In this document: in pieces, positions 17,225 through 25,624 of the stretch
Layout of the letters: every line of letters begins with the position of its first letter
How positions within the stretch are numbered: the first letter of the stretch is position 1
Assembly: GCF_022179405.1 (NCBI RefSeq)
Contig: NZ_BPQT01000035.1
Span: 1-39,908, forward strand
DNA length: 39,908 bases
Reading direction: 5' to 3'
DNA from: Methylobacterium marchantiae
GTDB taxonomy: Bacteria > Pseudomonadota > Alphaproteobacteria > Rhizobiales > Beijerinckiaceae
Made by a program: the position numbers and the translations under genes
The notes under the pieces: model-generated
The model's database searches: none
What the model saw: the letters and a program-made list of their open reading frames with translations, nothing else
Told to the model about the DNA's origin: nothing

Positions 17225-18840
17225 AGGCAGATGGAGCAGGAGCCGGCGGCGCGTCGCGGCCTCGTATGTCCGGAAGGCGTCTCCCATGCCACCAGGCCCG
17301 GAGAACGGGCCCCCGGGCTGTCGTGCTCTCCGTGGCCTGCTTGCTGTCCGGACCCGCCTCGTCGGACAATCCGAACACCGGTTCCCGCGCCGGCCCTTCG
17401 GCGGCCCGATGTCCCGATGGCGCCATTCAGATCGAGGTGGGCCAAACCATCCAGGCCATCGTTGAGCAGGCAAAGCCGGGCTCCGCATTCTGCATCAAGT
17501 CCGGAACCCATCGCCTCCAGGTGATCTCGCCGAAGGCCGATCAGCGCTTCCATGGCGAGGCCGGGGCGACCCTCAGCGGAGCACGCCGTGTCACCGTGTT
17601 CGAGCGCCAGGGACCCTACTGGGTCGCTCCAGGCCAGAGGCAGATGGGGGTCAGGCACGGGACATGCCTGGCGGGACGTGAAACCTGCGTACTGGCCGCG
17701 GGATTCTTCATCGACGACAAGCCCTTGCGCCAAGTGGCGAGCCTTGCCGACCTTACCGAAGGGACCTTCGTCTTCGACCATTCCGGCGAGCGGATCGTAT
17801 TCGCCGACGACCCGACAGGGCACGTGGTCGAAGCGAGCGTCGCGCGCTACGCCTTCCGCAGTGCCGCGCCGAACGTGCGGATCGACAACCTACGGATCGA
17901 AAAATACTATTCTCCGGCTCAGGAAGGCGCGATCCAGGGGCGCAGCGCCCATGGCTGGCGCGTCCGGCATTCGGATGTCCGCCTCAACAGCGGAGCAGGC
18001 ATCTCCATCGGCAGCGGCGGCTCGGTCGTCGCCTCCCGCATTCACCATAACGGGCAGCTCGGAGTGACCGGCGCCGGTACCGGGCTCGTCGTCGAGGCCA
18101 ACGCGATCTACGCCAACAACCTGTCCGGCTTCGACCCCGGCTGGGAGGCGGGCGGCGTCAAGATCGCCTCGGCCGACGGAGTCGTCATGCGCGGTAACGA
18201 GGTCTACGACAATCATGGCCCCGGCCTCTGGTGCGACATGGAGTGTCGCAACGTCACCATCGACGCTAACATCGTGGAGGAGAACGATGGCGCCGGCATC
18301 TTCCACGAGATTTCCGGGAATGCGGTGATCCGCAACAATGTCCTGCACCGAAACGGACGCGTTCCGGCCGGCTGGGTCTGGGGAGCCGACATCCAGGTCG
18401 CGGCCTCACGCGACGTCGAGGTCGTGGGCAACAGGATCACGGTCAGGCGAGGCGGCGCCGGGATCATGCTGATCGACCAGAGCCGCCGGACCGATACGGG
18501 TGGGATCTACCGGACGGAGAACAATCATATCCACGACAATACCCTTGTCTTCGAAGGCCGCGGCCGGGCCGGCGGCGCATCCGATGCGCCAGCGGAGGCC
18601 CCGAACGCGCGGATCATCGAGACCGGCAACAATCGCTTCGAGCGCAATCGCTACCTCTCTCTTCCGGGCTCTCCCCCGAGCTTTACCTGGGGGCGCAGGG
18701 ACATGGATTTCGCCGCTTTTCAGGCCCTCGGCCAGGACGCCTCCGGCACATTGCGCTCGGACATCACCCGATCTCCGGAGACGTCTTCGGCACCGTCCCT
18801 GGTCACGCGTGACGTGGAATCGCGCACCGGGCCGGAGTAA
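17221..18840 (+). CDS. Secreted right-handed beta-helix protein, paralogue of the 9098 gene product
   Basis: A 539-residue protein. A long basic N-region is followed by a hydrophobic core (AVVLSVACLLSGPASS, ~32-47), read as a Sec signal with probable cleavage near residue 48. The mature part is a beta-helix matching the first paralogue segment by segment: SGTHRLQVISPKADQ, GFFIDDKPL, FADDPTGHVVEA, IEKYYSPAQEGAI, GIFHEISGNAVIRNN, and ALGQDASGTL near the end. It lacks the Pro-rich linker and C-terminal tail of the first copy. Four extra Cys residues near the start (including CLAGRETC) could form disulfides, which fits periplasmic or extracellular residence. The ATG overlaps the polymerase stop and has a GGGAGGGG site inside that gene. 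The likely job is action on nascent polymer (lyase, epimerase or binding); catalytic residues cannot be assigned by eye. Confidence 0.85.
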   Translation: MKADGAGAGGASRPRMSGRRLPCHQARRTGPRAVVLSVACLLSGPASSDNPNTGSRAGPSAARCPDGAIQIEVGQTIQAIVEQAKPGSAFCIKSGTHRLQVISPKADQRFHGEAGATLSGARRVTVFERQGPYWVAPGQRQMGVRHGTCLAGRETCVLAAGFFIDDKPLRQVASLADLTEGTFVFDHSGERIVFADDPTGHVVEASVARYAFRSAAPNVRIDNLRIEKYYSPAQEGAIQGRSAHGWRVRHSDVRLNSGAGISIGSGGSVVASRIHHNGQLGVTGAGTGLVVEANAIYANNLSGFDPGWEAGGVKIASADGVVMRGNEVYDNHGPGLWCDMECRNVTIDANIVEENDGAGIFHEISGNAVIRNNVLHRNGRVPAGWVWGADIQVAASRDVEVVGNRITVRRGGAGIMLIDQSRRTDTGGIYRTENNHIHDNTLVFEGRGRAGGASDAPAEAPNARIIETGNNRFERNRYLSLPGSPPSFTWGRRDMDFAAFQALGQDASGTLRSDITRSPETSSAPSLVTRDVESRTGPE

Positions 18841-18844
18841 TACC

Positions 18845-18875
18845 AAGCCTCGATGAGTGTGACTCATCGAGGCTT
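18845..18875. terminator. Perfect bidirectional terminator-like hairpin
   Basis: A perfect 14-bp stem (AAGCCTCGATGAGT at 18845-18858, ACTCATCGAGGCTT at 18862-18875) with a 3-base GTG loop lies between the convergent beta-helix and flippase stop codons. The A/T ends and symmetry suit a bidirectional terminator, although the T runs are short. Confidence 0.75.
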
Positions 18876-18905
18876 GCCCGAGCATCGTGCGCGAGACCCG
18901 TTACA

Positions 18906-20273
18906 TCAGCGGCCGATCTCACCGACCTCGTTGCCGACCCTGCCGAGACGCATCATCACCATACCGCCCAGCGCCAGTCGCAGGATCGCGGAGATGAGAA
19001 GTGCCGAGCACGCGCCGTCGACCCCGTAGGCTAGGGTCAGCGGCAGGGCGAGGGAGGCGGACATCGCCATCCCGGCCGCATTGATCGCCAGAGCCCATTG
19101 CGGGGCGTCGATCCCATGCAGGAACGAGCAGATCATCTCGGTCGGATAGCCGATGATGAACGCCAGGGCGAGGATCCGGACCGGCAGTTCGAGGGCGAGA
19201 TAGGGCGATCCCGCTCCGTAGAAGGTCTGGAGCAGCAGGCTCGGCGCGAACAGGGCGATTCCGTAGAGGATAAGGGCGACCGGGGCGCCGAGGAGGGCAC
19301 AGGTCCAGACGGCGCGCCAGCCGTGGGGATGGGGCGAGCGCACCGCCCGTGCGGCCAGTTGCGGGATGATGTTGCACAGGCCCAGGATCACCGGATTGGC
19401 GAGGTTCAAGGTATTGAGCACGGCCTGGAACGAAGCCGTCGCCAGCGCACCGTAGAGATAGGCCAGGATCCAGATCAACAATTGTACGCGCGTGACCCAC
19501 AGCACGTTGTTGGCCAGCGAACACCGACCGATCCGCCAGTAATCGGCGGCGATCTCGCGCAGGTTGCCGACGGGCCCGAGCCGGAGCCCGAGCTGCCTCG
19601 CCTGAAGAATCGCCGCCGCCGCCGAAGTGAGCGCCATAGTGTAGAGGATCGTCTCGATCGTGATGGCCTGCTGCGACCAGATCATCATCGCGACGAGGAA
19701 GGTCTGGCCGCCATAGCTGATGGCATCGCCGATGATGGCGCCACCATGGCGCATGTCGGCGAACAACGCCCGCCGACAATGCTCCTGGGCTTGCCAACTG
19801 AGAAAGTACAGGATCGAAGGCAGGATGAGGTCGAGCCGTCCGGTGGCGACATTGACGAGGGCGAGGATCGCACAGAGCGGCCCGCAGAGGGCCGCGACGA
19901 TCACGAGGCTCGCGCGCACGAGTATCTCGGTTCGCGCGGGCTCCGCCACGCTGCATCGCACCGCCATCGGGTAGAAGACGAGAGTCGCGTTTACGATCTG
20001 AAGCACGAACAACGTGCCGAACAGGAGAGCGAAAGCGCCGTACTCGGCGGGAACGAGAACCCGCGCCAGCATGATTCCGAGGATGAAGGTCCCCAGGCTG
20101 ACGATGGCCTGATCGACGAGCGGGGAGACGGCCTGGGACTCGCGAACCCGCAAAAGAATCAAATCGATCCGTCGACGCCGAAGAGGAAAATAGCTGAGCC
20201 CCATCGGCCAAGTCGACGCGAGGCGGAGCCTTCCGCTCCAGGTCGCTGCCGGTCGATCACTGCCTGAGCCCAT
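18906..20273 (-). CDS. Wzx-like polysaccharide flippase
   Basis: Multispan inner-membrane protein of 455 residues with about 12 hydrophobic segments, resembling the oligosaccharide flippase/polysaccharide transporter branch of the MOP superfamily. Family-like features are the first span VDQAIVSLGTFILGIMLARVLVPAEYGAFAL, with its GxFxLA(R).L.P.EYG pattern, and the repeated layout of the second half. It would turn lipid-linked repeat units to the periplasmic side for the polymerase encoded at 15782. The ATG at 20273 follows GAGGA. It is the last gene of a probable minus-strand operon (glycosyltransferase, export protein, chain-length protein, flippase), about 95 bases downstream of the chain-length gene. 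Confidence 0.85.
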   Translation of the reverse strand: MGSGSDRPAATWSGRLRLASTWPMGLSYFPLRRRRIDLILLRVRESQAVSPLVDQAIVSLGTFILGIMLARVLVPAEYGAFALLFGTLFVLQIVNATLVFYPMAVRCSVAEPARTEILVRASLVIVAALCGPLCAILALVNVATGRLDLILPSILYFLSWQAQEHCRRALFADMRHGGAIIGDAISYGGQTFLVAMMIWSQQAITIETILYTMALTSAAAAILQARQLGLRLGPVGNLREIAADYWRIGRCSLANNVLWVTRVQLLIWILAYLYGALATASFQAVLNTLNLANPVILGLCNIIPQLAARAVRSPHPHGWRAVWTCALLGAPVALILYGIALFAPSLLLQTFYGAGSPYLALELPVRILALAFIIGYPTEMICSFLHGIDAPQWALAINAAGMAMSASLALPLTLAYGVDGACSALLISAILRLALGGMVMMRLGRVGNEVGEIGR

Positions 20274-20368
20274 GTCAGGTCCTCATCATTGCCGCGGGAA
20301 TCTAGAAGAGGCGAGGGAAGCCGTGCCGCGACCGCCCCGGGCGGATCGACAGGCCAGCGCGAAGGCGC

Positions 20369-22714
20369 TCACGATTGTGCCGTGGACGCCGTGCGCAGAG
20401 ATCGAGCGGGAACGGAATGATCTTCCTCGACCGGTCGAAGCGGCACGACCTTGTTCCGCTCCGGCGACGGTCCGGTTGCATCGGTCGCCGCCAGCGGCGT
20501 GGTCCTGACGGCGGCACTCTCCTCGCGCGCGAAATACTGACGATATGCGGCGTAATGCGAGCATTGATCCGCCAGGAAGTACTGGCGATGCGCGTGCATA
20601 TCGACCCGCGTGAGGACGGTTCCGGAGGGCGTGATCGACAGGGTGTCGAGCCGATGAAGCGCGGCCATCACCGTCCGGCGCGGCGTCCGATTCCAGCCCA
20701 CGACATGCACCACCGTGTCGGCGCAGCGGGCGAGCGGCACGACGTCCAGGGCGAGCAGGACGGGTGGACATTCGAGGAGGACGAGGTCGTGCGTCGTACG
20801 CGCCGCGGCGACGAGGGCGGTCAACCGTCCCTCGGCATCGAGTTCTGCCGCCGTGACGCCGGTTGGAGCCGAGACGCGAACGACCGGTTCTGCGGCGATC
20901 CCGGCGAGGAAGGCGGCCGGCTCACCGCCGGCCAGGATGTCGGCGAGGCAACGGCTTCGAGATGCGCTTACGTTTGGATCCTTGCTCGTCCGGCCCGACG
21001 ACGCGTCGATGATCAGCGTGCGCCGGCCCTTCTTGCCGGCTGCGGCGGCGAGGGCATCAATGAACTCGGTCTTGCCTTCTCCAGGAACCGAGGACGTCAC
21101 CAGAACCACGCGAGAGACGGCCGTCATGCCCCTGGCCTCGATCCCGGCGCCGATGAGACCGACGGCCTCGTCGGACATCCGGGTTTCTCCGAGGCGAGGC
21201 CTGGCGTTCCGCACCGGCAGCATGCCGAGACAGGCCAGTTGCGTCTCGGCAGCGAGATCAAGGTCCGACGTAAAGCCCGTCTTGCGGCTCTCGATGAGGA
21301 ACGACAGGCCGAGCCCGGCTCCCGCGGAGCCGAACAGGGCGAGACCGAGGACGAAGACGGGATTGGGCCCTGTCGGCACCGGTGGTGCCTCAGCCTGCAT
21401 CACCACCTGGGCACTCGCGGATTTCAGGCCCGCTGCGGCAATGGCCTGGGCGTGGCTATCGGTCAGCAACTTGAGCCGGTCACGCAGGGAAGAGGCGTCG
21501 CGCTGGAGGCTCCGCAACTGGCTCTCACGCTTCTTCGAGTCGATCACCGCATCCTTGATCTGCTGGATCCGCGTGGCGAGCGCCGATTCTGCCTCGGCGG
21601 CGGTCTTGGCATCGCCTTCCAGGTTGGCGATTGCCCGGTCGACCTCCGTGCGCAGGCGAGCCTGGGTCTCGTCGAGAGTGGCGCGAGCGCGGGCAAGTCC
21701 AGGATGTTTAGGGCCGTTGCGGCTCAAGTCGGAGAAATCGCGCTGAGCCGTCTCACGAGCCTCGAGCAATCTCTGGATGAGCGGCGCACCGGCGAGATCC
21801 TGAGCGGACGGGACGTTGCCGGCCGCGAAGACTTCCCGGCTGCGGGAGAGCCGCCCCTCTTCGGCAAGTCGATTCGCGGTCGCAGCGTCGAGGCGAGCGG
21901 TCAGGTCCTGTAGTTGCTGCTGGCGCAGGTCCGTCCCTTCCGCGCCGACTTCGAGGAAGCCGGACTGGCGCCGATAGGCATTGACCCCGGCCTCCGCGGA
22001 TTCGAGCGCGGCCCGCGTGCCCTGAATCTGCACGCCGATCCACTCGCTGGTGCGTTGCGCGGTGGCAAGCCCGGCTTCCATCCGGTTTCGCAGGTACTCG
22101 TCGGTGAAAGCGTTGGCGATGATGGCAGAGCGCGCCGCATCGGGGGAGGTGTAGGCGACCGTTATGAGATAGGCTCTCGTATCGTTTGTCACCGTCAGGT
22201 TGCGCAGAAGGTCGAGGGCGACCAGATCGCCGCGAAGTGCCCTTGCCTGCGCGATCGACGTCTCCCCATTTTCCGAGATTTCTGCCTCCGGCGTCTTGGT
22301 CGATAGCCAAGTCATCAGACGGGTGAAGGTCGGGATCACCGGCGTGAATGCGGGATTCTCGGCGAGATTGAGGTGTTCCACCACGCGGCGGGCAATGGCG
22401 CGGGACCGCAGCAGCCGGGCCTCGCTCTCCACGATCGCGGCCGCGTCGAGGGTCGGCCCGGTGGACTGGAACGACGAGGTCCCGCGACCCTGTTCGTCCC
22501 GGCCGAAATCGAGCTGGACGATTGCATCGGCCGTGTAGGTCCGTGGGAGCAGCGCCAGGGCGACGAGGCCGCCGAGGAGGCCGGCGGCCATCATGGAGAG
22601 GATCAGGAGCCGACGGCGCCACACGACTTTCGCGGCACCGAAAGCGACGCCCTCGTAATGGTGTCGGACGACGTTCTCACGCAGCAGGGAATCGAACCGC
22701 GGAACCTGATTCAT
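20369..22714 (-). CDS. ExoP/GumC-like polysaccharide co-polymerase with degenerate BY-kinase domain
   Basis: A 781-residue inner-membrane protein that would set chain length and couple polymerisation to export. The N-terminal Wzz domain has spans at ~36-55 and ~452-474 around a long periplasmic coiled coil. The cytosolic part resembles a bacterial tyrosine kinase: Walker A SSVPGEGKTE (541-550), a Walker A'-like strand LIIDAS (567-572) and LVLLECPP (644-651) at the Walker B position. The last two depart from the usual DADxR and hydrophobic-D-xPP forms, so kinase activity is doubtful. A C-terminal tyrosine cluster (Y712, Y721, Y724, Y727) is still present. The ATG at 22714 has GAGGA upstream; the frame stays open for 96 more codons without homology. 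It works with the export protein encoded just upstream. Confidence 0.9.
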   Translation of the reverse strand: MNQVPRFDSLLRENVVRHHYEGVAFGAAKVVWRRRLLILSMMAAGLLGGLVALALLPRTYTADAIVQLDFGRDEQGRGTSSFQSTGPTLDAAAIVESEARLLRSRAIARRVVEHLNLAENPAFTPVIPTFTRLMTWLSTKTPEAEISENGETSIAQARALRGDLVALDLLRNLTVTNDTRAYLITVAYTSPDAARSAIIANAFTDEYLRNRMEAGLATAQRTSEWIGVQIQGTRAALESAEAGVNAYRRQSGFLEVGAEGTDLRQQQLQDLTARLDAATANRLAEEGRLSRSREVFAAGNVPSAQDLAGAPLIQRLLEARETAQRDFSDLSRNGPKHPGLARARATLDETQARLRTEVDRAIANLEGDAKTAAEAESALATRIQQIKDAVIDSKKRESQLRSLQRDASSLRDRLKLLTDSHAQAIAAAGLKSASAQVVMQAEAPPVPTGPNPVFVLGLALFGSAGAGLGLSFLIESRKTGFTSDLDLAAETQLACLGMLPVRNARPRLGETRMSDEAVGLIGAGIEARGMTAVSRVVLVTSSVPGEGKTEFIDALAAAAGKKGRRTLIIDASSGRTSKDPNVSASRSRCLADILAGGEPAAFLAGIAAEPVVRVSAPTGVTAAELDAEGRLTALVAAARTTHDLVLLECPPVLLALDVVPLARCADTVVHVVGWNRTPRRTVMAALHRLDTLSITPSGTVLTRVDMHAHRQYFLADQCSHYAAYRQYFAREESAAVRTTPLAATDATGPSPERNKVVPLRPVEEDHSVPARSLRTASTAQS

Positions 22715-22811
22715 CGTGTCCTCGCTGCTGGCAGATTGGTCGTCGTGATGCAGAGCCGTCCCTCGACGGGAGCCTCGGCGCGGCCGGCGCAAAACGGGGC
22801 CGCCAGGCGCG

Positions 22812-24242
22812 TCACCGCCGAACCGTGGGAGCGGGCAGTCCGCGTTCGAACCCACCATCGACCGCTCCCGCCGCGTCCCAGGTGACGGGACGCCCGATCC
22901 CGGCAAGCTCGGCGGCCTTCGTCCCGGTGAGGGGTGTCGAGGCGGCGAGAGCGTCGTCCGGCCTGCCGTCCCTTCGGATCTCGACGATGTCGCCAGGGGC
23001 AAGTTCCGTGGCCGAATCCGCTCGGATCGTCTCGGCCTTACCGTCGCGCCGCCGTGTGATCAGGGCGGTACGACGCAGTTCATTCTTGTTCGCAAGGCCG
23101 AGGGTGCCACCCTGCTGGATCCGGGCCTCGCGCACCTCGCGCGCCGTCGGCAGCGTCGTCTCCACTTCGGCGAGGCGCGAGCGGACCTCTTGGAGTTCGG
23201 TGATGACCCGACGCTGGTAGCCGTTGCGCACGTCCTGGACCCGCACCATCAGGTCGCCGATGCTGAGGTCGAGACGCGCGAGTTCGGAGGACAGACGGGC
23301 AAGGTTGCCCTTGTTCCGGGCCTCCTCCCGTTTCAGCTCGATCCCGGTATAGCGCCGGGCAAGACCGTTGGTCACGAGCTGGTTGTAATCCGCCAGGTGA
23401 TCCTGGATCAGCGTGAGCTGCGTCTGTTCCGCCTCCCGCTGAGCCCGGTTGCCCGCGATCTCCGCCTCGAGACGCGGCCTCTGCTGCTGAAGGAGCGTCA
23501 GTTCGGCGAGGAGCGCCTTGCGCTGAGTGTCGAGGATTTCGCGTTCGGCAGCGATCAGGGCGCGCATCCCGGCGTCGTCGGGAAGGTCGGCGGGCATCGT
23601 GAGATCCGCGGTGTCGTCCCGCTGCGCCTGGAGCCGCGCCAGCCGCACCACCAGGGTGCGGCGCGTCGATTCGAGAGAGCGGACCCGCTCCTCGGCAAGG
23701 AGAAATTCGGTGCGCAGGCCGATCTGCGCCTGCTCCGGTACTGCAAATCCCCCGGCCAGCGCGATCGCGCTGAGGACCGATACGCCGTAGCGGAACGGGT
23801 AGCTGCCGGGCGTCTTCACGTCGCCGATCACGTAGATCGGCCGCATCTCGCCGATCCGCAAATTGACCACCGGCTGCTGGAGGTAGCCATCGGCCAACCT
23901 CTCGGTCACCCGCTTCTGGCCTTCCTGCACCGTCAGATCCACGAGTTGCACCTCGCCGAGGATGGGCAGGAAGACGCTGCCCTCGCTCCCGACCAGGAAC
24001 TCACCGGCGAATTCGGGTTGACCGAAGACAGAGAGGACGAGACGGTCACCCGGAGCGATCCGGTAGCTCCTGTCCTGTGCCTCGGACGGTGTGGAGACCG
24101 TGATAAGTGCGAGCGTCAGAAGAAGTACCAGCGCAAGGCCAGGGAATCGACCGCGCTTCCAGTTTGGGAGAATCGAAGGAGGGCTGGCTCGCTCGAACAT
24201 GGTGCGGGCATTTCGGCTGCGGTCGCATAGGAATGGCGTCAT
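22812..24242 (-). CDS. Polysaccharide export protein, ExoF/GumB-like
   Basis: A 476-residue exported protein. A signal segment (LALVLLLTLALITVSTPSEA) ends near residue 55 and is followed by the polysaccharide-export domain (YRIAPGDRLVLSVFGQPE, ~60-135), an SLBB-type domain (IYVIGDVKTPGSYPFRYGVSV, ~140-190), a long coiled coil (~190-390) and a second beta-rich SLBB-like end (~400-450). Such proteins form or feed the envelope channel for EPS; the long coil resembles rhizobial ExoF more than short Wza lipoproteins, and no lipobox Cys is seen. The ATG at 24242 has AGGAG eight bases upstream. The gene lies 97 bases ahead of the co-polymerase gene in the same direction, the usual pairing. Confidence 0.9.
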   Translation of the reverse strand: MTPFLCDRSRNARTMFERASPPSILPNWKRGRFPGLALVLLLTLALITVSTPSEAQDRSYRIAPGDRLVLSVFGQPEFAGEFLVGSEGSVFLPILGEVQLVDLTVQEGQKRVTERLADGYLQQPVVNLRIGEMRPIYVIGDVKTPGSYPFRYGVSVLSAIALAGGFAVPEQAQIGLRTEFLLAEERVRSLESTRRTLVVRLARLQAQRDDTADLTMPADLPDDAGMRALIAAEREILDTQRKALLAELTLLQQQRPRLEAEIAGNRAQREAEQTQLTLIQDHLADYNQLVTNGLARRYTGIELKREEARNKGNLARLSSELARLDLSIGDLMVRVQDVRNGYQRRVITELQEVRSRLAEVETTLPTAREVREARIQQGGTLGLANKNELRRTALITRRRDGKAETIRADSATELAPGDIVEIRRDGRPDDALAASTPLTGTKAAELAGIGRPVTWDAAGAVDGGFERGLPAPTVRR

Positions 24243-24396
24243 CGGACGTGCTCCTGATGCGACCTGGGTCGGGGATGGGCTGGGATTCCTAAAGATGCTC
24301 TGGTGCATGGATGGCTCCGGCAGATGGTCGTCCCACCATCTTTTCGATCGGAACAATTTGCTTCCGCCGAGGCCGGCATGTGCTCATTCTAGAGAA

Positions 24397-24497
24397 TACT
24401 TGCCTGTCACACCGACGTTCTTCCGGACGAGCGCCGCGCTCCTTGGGATTAGTCCGATTGCCCGACTCGCCGGCGGCCGATGCTTGACAGGCAGGTA
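24397..24497. repeat. Widely spaced inverted repeat between two minus-strand EPS genes
   Basis: TACTTGCCTGTCA (24397-24409) and TGACAGGCAGGTA (24485-24497) pair over 13 bases with one mismatch across a 75-base spacer. The right arm ends directly next to the glycosyltransferase stop codon. It could be a looped operator for the export genes or a long 3'-end hairpin. Confidence 0.4.
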
Positions 24498-24498
24498 G

Positions 24499-25356
24499 TC
24501 AGGAAGCCGCCGGGACGCGGCTCTTCAGACGGAGCGCGAGCTTCTGCACCCGTTGGGCCCAAAATGCCCCGAAGCTGCGGGATCCGTGCTCGACCGGCAT
24601 GGTGACGACCAAGTCCGGATCGATCGCCATCGCGCGCCCGGTGGCCGCCGCGACGGATCGATTGAAAGTAAGATGTTCGCACAGACGGAAATCACTGCCG
24701 TCACAATACGAACCCAGGGCGAAGTCCTCGCCCTTGTAGAGGCAGAGGCCATTGAAGGCCGAGACGCACGGAATGGTGCGATCCGACGTGAGCTGCCTTT
24801 GGGCCGGATAGATCGTCTTTTGAAAGAACGACCAGTAGCGGAAGGGGTTGGTCTCGCGGGCGTGAATTTCCTCGTCGAGCCGGTCGAAGGAGAGGCTGCC
24901 GTCATCAAAGGCGAGGAGGTCGTAATAGGTCGGCCGCGAGGTGGCAGCGGAGGCGAACCGATCATGATCGTCGAGGAGCCGCGCCATCACACGCCGCAGA
25001 GAAGCGACGTCCGGAGCGGCACTCATCGGCTCGTCGAGGTCGAGGATGCAGACGAGCGGGCTCACCACGGGGGTACGGCGCAACCGCATGGCCAGCGCCT
25101 CCCGTCCCCGCGCCATCCGTTCCAGCCGGGGAAGGCCACTCATGAACCCGGTGTCCTCGATACGCAGAAGTCCGCGCGAGGCCGCTTCCACCAGCAGGGC
25201 TCGGGTCGCATCGCGCGAGCCGTTCTCACCGACGATGGCAAAGGTCGATACGCCGCCGGCCTCGAGAGACTCGATCATGCGAAGGAAATTCGGGAGCGTC
25301 TTTGCGCAATCCCTGGCGAGTGCCAGGACAGCGAGGTCCACGGGCCTGCCCTTCAT
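24499..25356 (-). CDS. Probable glycosyltransferase, CAP59/CMT1-like (tentative)
   Basis: A 285-residue cytosolic protein with a GT-A-like layout: an N-terminal nucleotide-binding strand pattern (VDLAVLALARDCAKTLPNFLRMIESL, then FAIVGENGSRDATR), a mid-chain acidic segment ILDLDEP in the place of the metal-binding DxD, and a C-terminal part with CVSAFNGLCLYKG and CEHLTFNRS. The last two resemble the CAP59/CMT1 mannosyltransferase group (GT69-like). The assignment is by pattern recognition, and donor and linkage are unknown. The ATG at 25356 has GGAGG upstream. It is the first gene of the minus-strand export cluster and is divergent from UDP-xylose synthase, so transfer of a sugar onto the EPS repeat unit is the likely job. 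Confidence 0.65.
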   Translation of the reverse strand: MKGRPVDLAVLALARDCAKTLPNFLRMIESLEAGGVSTFAIVGENGSRDATRALLVEAASRGLLRIEDTGFMSGLPRLERMARGREALAMRLRRTPVVSPLVCILDLDEPMSAAPDVASLRRVMARLLDDHDRFASAATSRPTYYDLLAFDDGSLSFDRLDEEIHARETNPFRYWSFFQKTIYPAQRQLTSDRTIPCVSAFNGLCLYKGEDFALGSYCDGSDFRLCEHLTFNRSVAAATGRAMAIDPDLVVTMPVEHGSRSFGAFWAQRVQKLALRLKSRVPAAS

Positions 25357-25624
25357 GGATGCCTCCTCATGGACGTGCGTCCGCGGCGAATGCTTCTTCA
25401 GACAAGTTTAGCGCAGGTCGTTGGACCGTCGTCGATCCAGAAGGGGTACATCTTCGGGAGGATGGCTATTCCGGGCCTTCCTCCAATGCCTCACTTGTAG
25501 CGATACGGTGAACGGGCAAGCTTTCCGCGACTTCGGGATGTCGGCCGGGGCCGTCCATGACGATGACGTCCGACGTCGCTAAACAGCATCTCATTCAGCT
25601 ACAACGGCGCGCAGGAGAGGCGAC
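25357..25624. promoter_or_regulatory. Divergent promoter region, glycosyltransferase / UDP-xylose synthase
   Basis: About 270 bases between two divergent starts must hold promoters for the minus-strand export cluster and the plus-strand nucleotide-sugar genes. No specific box or operator was recognised. Confidence 0.35.
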
